Shown piece by piece: positions 22,839 through 32,894 of a DNA stretch of 64,000 bases (position 1 is the first letter of the stretch; each line of letters begins with the position of its first letter). This DNA is from a virus. The notes under the pieces were generated by a model. That model ran no database searches. It was given only the letters and a program-made list of their open reading frames with translations, and was not told the DNA's origin. The stretch lies in IMG/VR virus record IMGVR_UViG_3300020180_000010, positions 1 through 64,000 of that record; one strand, given 5' to 3'. The position numbers and the translations under genes are program-made.

Positions 22839-24046
22839 TTAAATATCCCGTCTGCCGCGACCACTCCCGATACCACGGCTCCCATCAATCCAACGATTCC
22901 CGCACTCTCTCCAGCTACTGATAAATTATTCATTTCTGTAGTAAAATCATCCTCCAATTTAACCTTTGGAGCCAATGGTAGAATCATCGGAACATAAAAA
23001 TATCCTTTATTAATAAAATTAGGAATAATCAGATCTATTTCTCGGCACGTATCGACCAACCAATCAAATTCCTGAATAACTGATATTTTACTTTTTTTAG
23101 TCATGATGGTTTGCACTCGTTCCCTAGAAACCCGATCATTTGATAATAAAAATGCCAGTTTTCCTAGTCTTGCGTTCTGCTCAACGCCTGAACCTTCAAA
23201 ACGTCTTGAGCCTATAATTTGAAACGAAACCTTATCAGTTTTCCATCTGTTTTCATTAGATCGGAATGCAGATATCGCCAGATCAACATGATCTTCCGGA
23301 ATAACTGTACCGTTCCAACTTACCGGGCCAATCTGCAAACCTTCTTTCATTATGGTGCAGTTTGAACGGCGAAAATCTTTCATATATGTTGTCGGGAGTT
23401 CTGCATGGATTCCGAATGTCGCGGTGTCGTTATGGTCTATTATTCCGAATCTACTGAATTGTTCCGTAGCCCATCTCCAGCCACTACGACCAACTGATAT
23501 GAGAATATTTTTAGCATGAAAATCACCTTCTTGAGTCGTCAAGACAAAAGAAGTTTTTTGTTTATGAATTCTGAATACTTCATTATCAAAACTAAATTTA
23601 ATACTAGGATCTTCGAGATCCGTAGCTAATTGTTTTGATAATAAATGAATTTCTTTAGGATAAAGTTGATAATAATTATTTAATTGATATTCGAATGAAT
23701 TATGACTTAATCGTTTTTGAGCCGTTACGAGTATATTTTTATCTTTTATTAGATTAAAGTCAATTATATTTCCAATATAATTACGACACCAAGTAGCGGC
23801 GGATTTGGCTTTTTTATTTCCACAGATCTGAGCGACGCGCAGGGTATCGGTTTCATAGAATTTACCGTCTGAATTCGGTAGCGCTCCGAGCCATCCTTCG
23901 AGCTGTCTCCGGCGTTTCGCCGGAGGTCTTCCGGAATCCAGAACAATTATTTTAAGATTTTTATACTGTCTGGATAGTCTCAGGGCAGCAAAGCTTCCTG
24001 CCAATCCTGCTCCAATAATCGCAACATCATAATTTTGATTCATCAA
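22835..24046 (-). CDS. FAD-dependent oxidoreductase
   Basis: A flavoprotein with the dinucleotide-binding start YDVAIIGAGLAGSFAALRLS (GxGxxG) and an acidic end of beta-2 (IIVLDSG). A second FAD contact is ILISVGRSGWRW. The C-terminal FAD motif is NLSVAGESAGIVGLMGAV, a G-E-x-x-G-x-x-G ending. The segment after beta-2 (RPPAKRRRQLEGW, ALPNSDGKFY) recalls uncharacterised FAD-dependent dehydrogenases of the COG2509 type. 403 residues, no membrane segment. Its substrate is unknown. Such an enzyme is unusual in a phage. Met2 is an equally possible start. Confidence 0.8.
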   Translation of the reverse strand: MMNQNYDVAIIGAGLAGSFAALRLSRQYKNLKIIVLDSGRPPAKRRRQLEGWLGALPNSDGKFYETDTLRVAQICGNKKAKSAATWCRNYIGNIIDFNLIKDKNILVTAQKRLSHNSFEYQLNNYYQLYPKEIHLLSKQLATDLEDPSIKFSFDNEVFRIHKQKTSFVLTTQEGDFHAKNILISVGRSGWRWATEQFSRFGIIDHNDTATFGIHAELPTTYMKDFRRSNCTIMKEGLQIGPVSWNGTVIPEDHVDLAISAFRSNENRWKTDKVSFQIIGSRRFEGSGVEQNARLGKLAFLLSNDRVSRERVQTIMTKKSKISVIQEFDWLVDTCREIDLIIPNFINKGYFYVPMILPLAPKVKLEDDFTTEMNNLSVAGESAGIVGLMGAVVSGVVAADGIFK

Positions 24047-24127
24047 TTCCCATCAAAGATAAGCTGAAAGGTTGGTCTGACCGAGCCCATTCAGCCCTAC
24101 TATATCGTTTGATTAGAATTGTTATGA

Positions 24128-24763
24128 TTAAGTTTGAATCATTTTTATGTCCTGATCAATCAGGTTATCCATGATATCATAATAGTCTTGCTCATAATAA
24201 GGCCTCTCTCCTGCACGGAAACGAGCCAATAAATCTTTAAAATAACCACTCATGTCACCAAATGGCCACATATAATAATAGTATGATGTTCTGAATTGTT
24301 CAGAGTAATTAGCAACGTGACTATCAAAATTTATTTTATTGCCTTGCAATTCTAGACGATACAATACGTATAATGAAAAAGAATAAGCTTTCTTTTCATA
24401 ATACATTCTGTAATAAGCCGGTACTGGACTCAGACAGATCCCCAACCATACTAGACTCCAGAACCAACTTATCATGAATATCGGTATAGCGAATAAGAAC
24501 ATACATTGTGGGAAAAGATACAGAAATGCAAATGAGAATCCAGGCAATCTATTGTAATCCATGATATGGATAAGTTCATGCATGAATATAGTTTTGGCCG
24601 TTACGGGGTATGTCCGGACAAAATTTTCTGAAGGAAAATAAATTGTATTGCCGATGGTTGTAGTGTAGCGAGTCATGAAAGATTTATTAAAAAATAAAAT
24701 CTTGCTAAGAATCAGCATAAACAAAGATTTATCTTTAAATTTAATTTTATAATCTGGCAACAT
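24128..24763 (-). CDS. membrane protein with HExxH metallopeptidase motif
   Basis: 211 residues. HELIH in TIFMHELIHIMDYNR (about residue 62) is a zinc-protease HExxH signature. It is followed by a hydrophobic double helix (FAFLYLFPQCMFLFAIPIFM, then MISWFWSLVWLGICL). A candidate third ligand Glu lies in YRMYYEKKAYSFSLYVLYR, a pattern seen in membrane-associated metallopeptidases. The C-terminal part is Tyr-rich and soluble. It may be a phage protease or only a Zn-binding envelope protein. It stands alone between the fibre cassette and the FAD enzyme. Confidence 0.7.
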   Translation of the reverse strand: MLPDYKIKFKDKSLFMLILSKILFFNKSFMTRYTTTIGNTIYFPSENFVRTYPVTAKTIFMHELIHIMDYNRLPGFSFAFLYLFPQCMFLFAIPIFMISWFWSLVWLGICLSPVPAYYRMYYEKKAYSFSLYVLYRLELQGNKINFDSHVANYSEQFRTSYYYYMWPFGDMSGYFKDLLARFRAGERPYYEQDYYDIMDNLIDQDIKMIQT

Positions 24764-24820
24764 GTTACCCGTATACGTTAAAGTTAGTTGTGCCGTACTG
24801 TCTTTTGCCGAATCATATGA

Positions 24821-27265
24821 TTATGAACTCGTTACAACGGTCCCGTATAGGTAACTCATGTAAATTCCGTTGAATGGACTTCCGTTGAGATTGCTCCATG
24901 TTCCTAGAGTTGATGAGGCCGGGACGCTAGAACTTGCAATTAATGGAGATATGGCGGATGCTTGTGCATCGAATTCTATTTCAGATGAACCTGTTATTTT
25001 TCCACCATTAGTCACGACAACATTCGCACCATGGTCTACTTGCAAACCAAAAGTATTACCATTACCGAAAGGCCCGTTCAGTTTTACTTTACCGACACTG
25101 TTGATAAAAATACCATCACCATTGAATACAGCTGGCGATTCAACGTATATACTTCTAGATCCGGTTATCTTAAATTTGTTGTTCACCATAACCGGATACA
25201 AAATACTATCGACCGCACCGCCTATACTTACCACTCTTCCGATACCATCTAAAGTAAAATGAGTATTGTGGCACGTATGGGTAAGTTTTACGTTACGATA
25301 AATGATCAGTTCCGCACCAGAGAAAGATGTATGGACCGCGTGAAAATCAGAACCAGACTTATGTATATTTCCTATTATGTGACAATTTGAGAATAATACA
25401 GATGTAATTTCATTGAATATTATTTCGTTATTTATTCTTAAATTAACTAATCTTAGTGCCGGTATATTGGAACCTGAAACATCTAAATTGTCTCCTGTTT
25501 CAAACGAAATAGATATAGCTCCCCCGGAGAACACTGCTTCATCTACAATTTTCAGTGCAGTGCTGGCTGCTGGGGGCGTTACGGTATTACCATTACCATC
25601 ATTCCAATATCCAACATTTCCAGATCCTACGGTGCCCGCAACTATACGGGCCTTTACTGTATTACCAGTATTTCTTACTTCGTATCCAATATAATTACTA
25701 AAATTAACAGTATTCGCTACATCATCTACCGTACCTAAAGTGTTTCCGGTAAAATCCGTGTGAGTCGCCGCGGATGCTCCGGTAGTGAATGATTCAGAGA
25801 CAGTTGTATTGTCGCCTCTTATTTCTAATGTTGGTACAGGATGACTATTATCCCTACCAATATCCGCTACTCTTATGGTTAAGGCAATATTATCACTGTA
25901 CGTATCTGTTAAATTTATCACAGTTGATTTAGATAACTCACCACCGATACGCCTTTCCCATTCATCTATTGATGCAAGGGCTGTTCCGGACGACGCGCCC
26001 GATGCCTCATTATCTCCGGCAACGTTATCTATGTACCAAGTAGCTTGAGCTTGCCATTTTTTTGAAGGAATATGTAATCTTGTCCAAGATTTATTATTGG
26101 ATGATGTTACGATCCTGAACGGCTCCGCCGTAAGTAAAACATCCGGATAGCTAAAATAAGCATCCAGCGACTCTACCCATGCCAATTCCCCACCCGTATA
26201 AGCTGAATCATTCAGTGCTGCCAGTGCTGTGAGGTTAGCTACATTCACTACACCTCCACCGCCACCTCCGGATGCCAATGCGTACCAGGCCCCGCCTTGT
26301 CGTGTATAAAGACCATTCGATGCTCCGGATCCATCGGTCCGCATGAATACTGAGCCATTATTTTCGGAAGTCGCCGGTACTCCGGTTCCGCTGGATACGG
26401 TCGGTGGAGAACTCAAACCTACACCGAATTTAAGTGCATCGGCACTTGTAGTACCGATATTCATAACCGTCGTTGTATTGGTTATGAACCTTGCTCCGGC
26501 GTGACCTTGTAATGTATTTATACCGGCATTGTTATAATTTATAGCCTGATTCGATGCAGATGTCAGTGTACCACCCGTTACAGCGGATAAGCTAACAAGA
26601 GATCCGGTCAAACCTGCCTGTGCGGCAGAGGATGTATCGTTTGTAGCGGTATTACCTATGGCCCAGGCGCCGGTTTGCCAGATGCGCCCGCCTACTGGTG
26701 TCCCGGTGACAAAATCGATACGACCGTGATTAGATGTTCCGGTCCCGGCCCGGAGTGATAAATTCCCACCCGTACTGGTGGTGCCGGTAGCATTCTGTGC
26801 TTGAATAGTTAGATTTTGGGCCGTGACGGAAGCAGTACTGTCGTCTGTTTGGTTTAAAGTCGGACTAGTCGTGGCGATATTCCATCTTATCGTTGCCGCA
26901 GTAGTGGCGATGCTTAAAATCCCACCACTTCCGGTCAACGACACAACTTGCTGACTCGAACTGGATCCCGTCAGGTCTCCACCGGCACTAAAAGCTCCGC
27001 TTCCTGTAACAGAATACCAAGCTCCACCCTGGCGAGAATACACAGCATCGGATGCGCCGGTTCCGTCAGACCTCAACCATACCGATCCGTTTGGGTCGGA
27101 TGCCGTGGGAGCCCCGGTACCGCTGGTTATGACGGGTCCTCCAGATGTTCCGATGGTATGGGTTACGGCCCGGACTTCTCCGGTCGTGATGATGGTTTGG
27201 GACCCGAAATTAGGAGTTACGAGGGACCCAGATATTGTGATGGGGCCAAGAATATTATAAGCCAT
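24821..27265 (-). CDS. tail fibre protein, cassette 2 distal gene (814 aa)
   Basis: The first about 200 residues repeat modules of the neighbouring 1264-residue fibre: SDPNGSVWLRSDGTGASDAV, YSRQGGAWY, FSAGGDLTGSSSSQQVVSLT and TAQNLTIQAQNATGTT. These occur again around residue 300 (VFMRTDGSGASNGLYTRQGG). The second half (about residues 440-814) is beta-rich and irregular (VLFSNCHIIGNIHKSG, AVHTSFSGAELIIYR), consistent with a parallel beta-helix tip. The ATG overlaps the stop of the upstream fibre (TAATG). It is likely a receptor-binding or fibre shaft protein. Confidence 0.85.
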   Translation of the reverse strand: MAYNILGPITISGSLVTPNFGSQTIITTGEVRAVTHTIGTSGGPVITSGTGAPTASDPNGSVWLRSDGTGASDAVYSRQGGAWYSVTGSGAFSAGGDLTGSSSSQQVVSLTGSGGILSIATTAATIRWNIATTSPTLNQTDDSTASVTAQNLTIQAQNATGTTSTGGNLSLRAGTGTSNHGRIDFVTGTPVGGRIWQTGAWAIGNTATNDTSSAAQAGLTGSLVSLSAVTGGTLTSASNQAINYNNAGINTLQGHAGARFITNTTTVMNIGTTSADALKFGVGLSSPPTVSSGTGVPATSENNGSVFMRTDGSGASNGLYTRQGGAWYALASGGGGGGVVNVANLTALAALNDSAYTGGELAWVESLDAYFSYPDVLLTAEPFRIVTSSNNKSWTRLHIPSKKWQAQATWYIDNVAGDNEASGASSGTALASIDEWERRIGGELSKSTVINLTDTYSDNIALTIRVADIGRDNSHPVPTLEIRGDNTTVSESFTTGASAATHTDFTGNTLGTVDDVANTVNFSNYIGYEVRNTGNTVKARIVAGTVGSGNVGYWNDGNGNTVTPPAASTALKIVDEAVFSGGAISISFETGDNLDVSGSNIPALRLVNLRINNEIIFNEITSVLFSNCHIIGNIHKSGSDFHAVHTSFSGAELIIYRNVKLTHTCHNTHFTLDGIGRVVSIGGAVDSILYPVMVNNKFKITGSRSIYVESPAVFNGDGIFINSVGKVKLNGPFGNGNTFGLQVDHGANVVVTNGGKITGSSEIEFDAQASAISPLIASSSVPASSTLGTWSNLNGSPFNGIYMSYLYGTVVTSS

Positions 27266-30200
27266 TACAGAACACTCCAGGTTGAGCCGGTGTACGTGAC
27301 CTGCACGGCTGCATAGTTTTGATTAATTACATACGTCGCGCTACCATCAATATTGGCGCTCGTGGGACTGATCGTGATGGTGTTGGTCGCGGCTCCACCC
27401 ACCGTATCTTTTATTAAATATGTATCGCCGGTTGCAGGTGACGCAGGAATCGTTATAGTGATGTTTGTACTGAGCGTTCCCACGGCAATAATATCATCCG
27501 TACCCAATACGGCATAGTCAGCAGTTATACTGGTGACGTGTCTCCGCACACCTCTCACGATAATGAATTTATTATCAGCTGCCGAAACAACAGTATTTCC
27601 ATTAACTTGAAGCTCTACCGTACCGTTCAGAATAGTTCCGGTACCACCTTTGAGTAAAAGCTTGCCGCCTACGCTAGAGGTTCCGGTTGCGTTTTGTGCC
27701 CGGATTATTAAATTTTGAGCCGTGGCACTATTTGTTGTATTGTCTGCTTGTGATAATGTTGGTGCGGAGGTTCCGGTGACCCACTGTACCAATGCTCCGG
27801 TACTGGCAATGCTTAGAGTCCCGGCTGAACCGGTCAGCGATACTACTTGCTGACTTGAACTGGACCCGGTTAGGTCACCACCAGCGGTAAACCCACCCCC
27901 GCCGCCTAATGCATACCAAGCTCCACCCTGCCGCGTATACACGCCATCACTTCCGCTGGATCCGTCAGTCCTGAGAAAAACAGATCCGTTCGGATCAGAT
28001 GCAGAAGGCGTTCCGGTACCTTTGGATATGATGGGCCCGCCCGAACCTACCGTATGAGTGGCTCCCAGGACGTCTCCGGTCGTGACGATATTTTGTGAAC
28101 CAAAATCTGGACTTATTTTGGTACCGGCAATCGCCGCGGATGCCGATACATTTGCATTCGCTATTAATGCATACGAAAGTGCAGAGCTTCCGGAGACTTG
28201 CAAAACATGCCCGGTCGTGAGGGAACCGGCTGCCGGGACCGTGGCACCGTTGACCTTTGCTACGACGCTTGCTCCGGTGTTTCCCGTAACATCCCCGGCC
28301 ATGGTTTGACTGACTTGATTTGCCGCTGGTAACGATCCTGTTACGTAATTAGCTCCACCGGCAAGATTAAGCGCTGAATAACTAAGAGCACTTGATCCCG
28401 TAACATAAAGACCATTTCCTGTGGTGAGGGATCCCGCGGCCGGAACAGTAGCGCTGTTTATCTTGATAACTGTAGGATTGGGATAAGTTCCGGATAGATC
28501 ACCACCGGCGGTACCCGTTGGAGCACCACCGCTAGATAGGGTTACCGTAACATGGTCATTTGAAGAATCATCAACAATAGAAGTAACGGCCGAGCCGGTG
28601 ATGTTGATACTTTTTCTCGCCGCTACTAGAGTGCCGGTGTTTTTGACCGAAACATTTGATTGGTAGATTTTATTTAGTGTTCCGAGAAATCCAGACTGAG
28701 TCCCGTATTGAGTATCCGTATACAGATAAACGTTTAATATTGATCCGGATACGCCAGAGATGCATCCATTCGGAAGAACTACACCTGGATCCAGGTACAG
28801 ATTAACAATGATGGTGCTACCGCCACCCCAGGTAAGTAATTTAGCAGAATTAGCTAATGAAAATGATCCTTTTATATACAGATTCAGGACATCAGTTGGT
28901 GAACTGGTATCCATCAAGATTAAAAACTGTGAAGAACCGCTGTCAGCTTTTACATTTTCTAATGTTATGGATCTGGAATAAGCGTCAGTCCCCTCAACCG
29001 GATATGCAATGGAACTGATCGGCGCTCCAGAACCAAAAGAAATAGTTAAATCTTTTATTAATTTAACATTTCTTATAAGTGCGCCCGACGCCATAGTTAA
29101 TGTAGAGTTGTATGGAGAGCTTAAGCTTCTGGTCAGGCCGATCAGATCTAAGAAACCCTGACCTTCATAAACTCCAGATGTAACGGTTCCCGTTTCTATA
29201 TATATTTGTCTGTTACCACGAAAATTCTTAACATTTGCCCACAGAGGGTCCCAAGTATTATAGATGTCGCTGGATGCCGGGGCAAAATTTACAAAGTAAA
29301 ATACAGGGCTAGTATTGAGCGGAATAACATTAAGCGTTCCTAAGAAACCAGCCTGTACCGAAGCAAATGAAGCGCCGCGGGCAACGTAAACATTTACGGT
29401 AGATCCGGATACTCCGGCAAGTTTTCCAATACCAATATTAACACCGGATTCGAGGTAAAGATTAAGTGTTCTGGATGTCGTCCCGACATTAATGAGATAA
29501 GCTCCGCTCGCATGAGTTTCGCTGAACGGACCTCTTATCCGGATCGTAGTATTCTTATCAATACGTATGGATGCTGGGTCCGAAGATATTCCGGTATTTA
29601 CAAATGCGCAATTTTCAATTAAACAAAAATCAGAAGTAGCGCCGGAACTAAAAAGAACCGATCCGTGTCCGGTTGGACTTCCACCAGTATCGATATCTGA
29701 TATGTTTAAATTTTTTAATGATAATGGAGATTTTAATGGCATTCCCCACGGAACCGAAAGATCTTCCCGAACATCCGTGCCATCAGCAAAGCCATTGACT
29801 TCAATACCATGAAGGTCAGCAGAAGCAGTATTGACTGCACTGATTCCGGAAACACTGTCGATCAATAATGATCTGATTCCACCGGCACCGGATCCAGAAA
29901 GAGCAGTCAAGGCAGTAGAAAAAGATGTATATACGTTTCCAGTTGCGGAACCGCCTTCTCGATACGAAACAGCCGTGGGAAGTGAACCCACACCACTATT
30001 TACCGTTACGGTGACCTGATCATTTACAGAATCGTCAACGATCGAGGCCACTGCCGTACCGGTGATGTTGATGCTTTTACGAGCCCCGACTAGAGTCCCG
30101 GTATTTTTAACCGAAACATTAGTTCTGTATATTTTATTTAGCGTACCGAGGAATCCAGATTGTGCTCCGAATTGAGTATCGGTGTAAAGATAAACGTTTA

Positions 30201-31059
30201 GTGTTGAACCGACTGCGCCGGTTATTACACCTGCCGGAATCACGATACTCGGATCATCTATGAAGATATTTTTAGTTGATGATGATGTCCAACTGAGTAA
30301 TCTAGCAGAATTTCTTAATGAAAATGTACCTTTGAGGTAGAGATTTACGGTTCCGCTGGAGCCAGATTCTTCAGAAAGCACAGCAACGGCTGACGCACTC
30401 GTGGCATCAAAATTTTCCAAAACAATCGATGCCCGATCAATATCATCGCCATATGCTGGAGTGATGGAATCAGTATTGAGCATCAATGGGGTACCAGACC
30501 CATACGATATAGATAGATTTCTAACTGATCTAACGTTTCTTATAATGGCGGTGTTATGAAACGTCAGAACAGAATAGAATGGAGTAGTTGATGTTCTTTC
30601 GGTTCCGACCAGGTCTACCAGGCCATCCGCACCTACGTAGGTACCGGTCCCTACCGACCCTGTAGGATAGACGTTAGAAGTATCTGTTTCGATATAAACC
30701 TGTCTATTACCAGGCGTATTCTGAACTTCAGTCCATAATGATGTAAAATCTCCATACACGTTACCAACATTCGTGGCACCGGGAGCAAACAAGAACGAAG
30801 TCTGGATGGAGCTGGTATTTGACTGGATCGCAGGTTCCCAATCGGCGTCAGTACCGACCCACGGACCAGCTTTTAATTGATACCAATCACCCGTACTGAT
30901 CTCAACCACGACCATCTTTTCAATGCGCCGCTCATCCGTAATGGCGTTTCGGGCCGCAGGGTTCGCCACGACACGGAAACCGCCAAATTGATCATAATCA
31001 TACGTGATGGGGAATGTTCCGGCCGAGGCCAGACTACCACCAACTTCGATATCCGCCAT
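27265..31059 (-). CDS. long tail fibre protein with internal repeats (1264 aa)
   Basis: The N-terminal domain (MADIEVGGSLASAGTF ... WYQLKAGPW) matches the 346-residue cassette 1 fibre. A large beta-helix-like unit occurs twice (about residues 90-352 and 590-838). Each ends with YLYTDTQ, GFLGTLNKIY, NVSVKNTGTLV, ARKSINITG and SIVDDS. A divergent unit lies between (residues about 355-590). The C-terminal third has the NLAGGANYVTGSLPAANQ module, the GSSSSQQVVSLT module and an ending with LIKDTVGGAATNTITI, a common phage fibre terminus. It probably forms a trimeric fibre. Confidence 0.88.
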   Translation of the reverse strand: MADIEVGGSLASAGTFPITYDYDQFGGFRVVANPAARNAITDERRIEKMVVVEISTGDWYQLKAGPWVGTDADWEPAIQSNTSSIQTSFLFAPGATNVGNVYGDFTSLWTEVQNTPGNRQVYIETDTSNVYPTGSVGTGTYVGADGLVDLVGTERTSTTPFYSVLTFHNTAIIRNVRSVRNLSISYGSGTPLMLNTDSITPAYGDDIDRASIVLENFDATSASAVAVLSEESGSSGTVNLYLKGTFSLRNSARLLSWTSSSTKNIFIDDPSIVIPAGVITGAVGSTLNVYLYTDTQFGAQSGFLGTLNKIYRTNVSVKNTGTLVGARKSINITGTAVASIVDDSVNDQVTVTVNSGVGSLPTAVSYREGGSATGNVYTSFSTALTALSGSGAGGIRSLLIDSVSGISAVNTASADLHGIEVNGFADGTDVREDLSVPWGMPLKSPLSLKNLNISDIDTGGSPTGHGSVLFSSGATSDFCLIENCAFVNTGISSDPASIRIDKNTTIRIRGPFSETHASGAYLINVGTTSRTLNLYLESGVNIGIGKLAGVSGSTVNVYVARGASFASVQAGFLGTLNVIPLNTSPVFYFVNFAPASSDIYNTWDPLWANVKNFRGNRQIYIETGTVTSGVYEGQGFLDLIGLTRSLSSPYNSTLTMASGALIRNVKLIKDLTISFGSGAPISSIAYPVEGTDAYSRSITLENVKADSGSSQFLILMDTSSPTDVLNLYIKGSFSLANSAKLLTWGGGSTIIVNLYLDPGVVLPNGCISGVSGSILNVYLYTDTQYGTQSGFLGTLNKIYQSNVSVKNTGTLVAARKSINITGSAVTSIVDDSSNDHVTVTLSSGGAPTGTAGGDLSGTYPNPTVIKINSATVPAAGSLTTGNGLYVTGSSALSYSALNLAGGANYVTGSLPAANQVSQTMAGDVTGNTGASVVAKVNGATVPAAGSLTTGHVLQVSGSSALSYALIANANVSASAAIAGTKISPDFGSQNIVTTGDVLGATHTVGSGGPIISKGTGTPSASDPNGSVFLRTDGSSGSDGVYTRQGGAWYALGGGGGFTAGGDLTGSSSSQQVVSLTGSAGTLSIASTGALVQWVTGTSAPTLSQADNTTNSATAQNLIIRAQNATGTSSVGGKLLLKGGTGTILNGTVELQVNGNTVVSAADNKFIIVRGVRRHVTSITADYAVLGTDDIIAVGTLSTNITITIPASPATGDTYLIKDTVGGAATNTITISPTSANIDGSATYVINQNYAAVQVTYTGSTWSVL

Positions 31060-31060
31060 T

Positions 31061-32332
31061 TTAACCCACCACTATAGAAAGGCTTGTTCCGGTTAGCCGG
31101 TTGTCTGAACGAAATACTTTATATTCATTAACTACCGTATATGCATTCGTAATATTCAATGTCGCGACGACTGACTTGGGTACAGGAAACCCATTCAGAG
31201 TCCATGCAGGTGTACCGTAATCAGTCGGAATTATCTGGTAAACATACTGATTACCGGGGCTCACGACAAAGCTTCTCAGTCGATCCGTTCGGACTTCTGA
31301 ATCAGGAGACCCGGTAACGAATGCCGCGTTGACCGTCTCGCCTCCTCCGACATTTCCCAATCGCCAATAAATTCTCCTTGTCCACAGGAGAGTCCTGTCA
31401 GACGTGAATGTATTTGTTTTGGTTGCGGTGAGACGTACCGTAAGAGTTGGATCGGCGTCATGATCCGTACCATCACGCCTGACCGTTCCGGAGGTATTGC
31501 CACTCGCAAAAGGTGTCGTGAATGGAGTCCAAGCACCAAGATTGATATCTCCGCCACCTGAGCTTCCGCCATAGATATTGGTAATGGTAGCGGTCGTGGG
31601 AGGACCAGAAATATACGTAGCGGTGGCGTGGGGAGAGCTTCCGAGGGAAACCGTCTGGCCACGTTCATATGTTCCGGGAGCCGGAGAAGTTACGGAGAAT
31701 GAATTAATGGCGAAATTAGGAACGATATCAGCCTGGGTGATCTCTTTCCAAAGCAAACCTCCCGAACCATCTTCGGTCAAAACTGCATTCGCAACATTTG
31801 TTAATGCTGGATAGACTGTAAATGGGATCCAATCGGATCCGTCCCATTTTAAATATTGCCCAGAAGTAGGCGCGGTGGTGCTGAGAGGTCTTCCCAGGAG
31901 CGCAATTACGGTTTGGGACGTATTGTTTCCGGACAGGTCTCCACCAGCGGTGAAGCTGATCGGAGGAGTTGTAGGGGTCCAGGCAGCCCCGCTCCAACTA
32001 AGGGATTGCCCGGTAGTAGGAGTGACGTTTGCTACAGGTCTGCTTTGCAAACCAACTACGATTTGATTCGTGATGGTTCCGGAGAGATCATTTCCCGGAA
32101 CGAATACGTTTCCTTCTCCGCCTATTGCGTTGATAATTAGATTTTCTAATGTATCGAGGCGATTCCGAACAGTAGAATAGACGGAGCTGGGTTTTACTCC
32201 AAGCTCGAATTCGATCGCAATGATAGCTTCTCGAAGATTATTAACGACTTGAGCGCTGATCGGATCTATAAGATCAGTAACTTCTGGCAAAGAAATAGGT
32301 GAATCTAATGATTGAGGGTAGAGAGTCGCCAT
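31061..32332 (-). CDS. tail fibre protein, cassette 2 first gene (423 aa)
   Basis: Paralogue of 7484-8956. ELGVKPSSVYSTVRNRLD is identical, NQIVVGLQSRPV and GQSLSWSGAAW are shared, and the C-terminal half follows the same order (ITQADIVPNFAI, YISGPPTTA, IYGGSSGGGD, FRSDNRLTGTSLSIVVG). It lacks the ENGIWIA module present in its paralogue and has two TAGGDLSG/GQYLKWDGS-type segments instead. It is the first gene of cassette 2, one base upstream of the 1264-residue fibre. Confidence 0.87.
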   Translation of the reverse strand: MATLYPQSLDSPISLPEVTDLIDPISAQVVNNLREAIIAIEFELGVKPSSVYSTVRNRLDTLENLIINAIGGEGNVFVPGNDLSGTITNQIVVGLQSRPVANVTPTTGQSLSWSGAAWTPTTPPISFTAGGDLSGNNTSQTVIALLGRPLSTTAPTSGQYLKWDGSDWIPFTVYPALTNVANAVLTEDGSGGLLWKEITQADIVPNFAINSFSVTSPAPGTYERGQTVSLGSSPHATATYISGPPTTATITNIYGGSSGGGDINLGAWTPFTTPFASGNTSGTVRRDGTDHDADPTLTVRLTATKTNTFTSDRTLLWTRRIYWRLGNVGGGETVNAAFVTGSPDSEVRTDRLRSFVVSPGNQYVYQIIPTDYGTPAWTLNGFPVPKSVVATLNITNAYTVVNEYKVFRSDNRLTGTSLSIVVG

Positions 32333-32377
32333 CTCACCCTAAATCTGCAATTATGCAGTTTAATTCAAGAATTGAAT

Positions 32378-32761
32378 CTATTCTAAATATTGAAATCTTT
32401 TATATTGATCGAATCTATCAACAATTTCTGTATCAGAATTTGCTGCCAACATCACTACATAACTACTATTAACAATTCCTTCTGTATCTGAAGGCGTAAA
32501 TAGTGACGAATAGATATATTTATCTTTATTTCTATCAATGAATCCCAGAATAACTTGTTTTAATTTAGGATCATCATAATTAATAGTCATGCTCCAGACA
32601 TCCATAATGATGGCCGGGAACATATTCATTATAGACTGGAAAGAAGGCTTTACTCTGAATAGAGATTCACTAATTTCATTAGAAAATTTTATTTTTCCAG
32701 TATCGTAGAGATTCCAAGCATCAAATTCACTTAGATCCAAATAATTCTTGATATTGCTCAC
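32378..32761 (-). CDS. hypothetical protein, 127 aa
   Basis: Soluble protein starting with GTG at 32761 (M-S-N-I-K-N). It has a helical centre (SEISESLF-like EISESLFRVKPSFQSIMNMF) and a mixed C-terminus (VNSSYVVMLAANSDTEIVDR). Not recognised. It overlaps the upstream 55-residue gene by 35 bases and lies just before fibre cassette 2. Confidence 0.68.
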   Translation of the reverse strand: MSNIKNYLDLSEFDAWNLYDTGKIKFSNEISESLFRVKPSFQSIMNMFPAIIMDVWSMTINYDDPKLKQVILGFIDRNKDKYIYSSLFTPSDTEGIVNSSYVVMLAANSDTEIVDRFDQYKRFQYLE

Positions 32762-32894
32762 TAGTCAACTCTACTGAATTAATTATGTTTTTGAGGTTAT
32801 TAAGCTGATCCTTCGCAACAATCGTAATGATGTAGGTATCGTGATCAGTCCTGGTAGACTCGATGTAACTTTGATCCGGAAATACAACCTTCAT
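32727..32894 (-). CDS. small hypothetical protein, 55 aa
   Basis: A short gene between two larger ones. Its ATG overlaps the TGA of the upstream gene (ATGA). The product reads MKVVFPDQSYIES, then DTYIITIVAKDQLNNLKNII, and ends ELFGSK. A beta-strand followed by a helix suggests a small folded protein. The ATGA coupling and plausible composition support it; the function is unknown. Confidence 0.6.
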   Translation of the reverse strand: MKVVFPDQSYIESTRTDHDTYIITIVAKDQLNNLKNIINSVELTSEQYQELFGSK

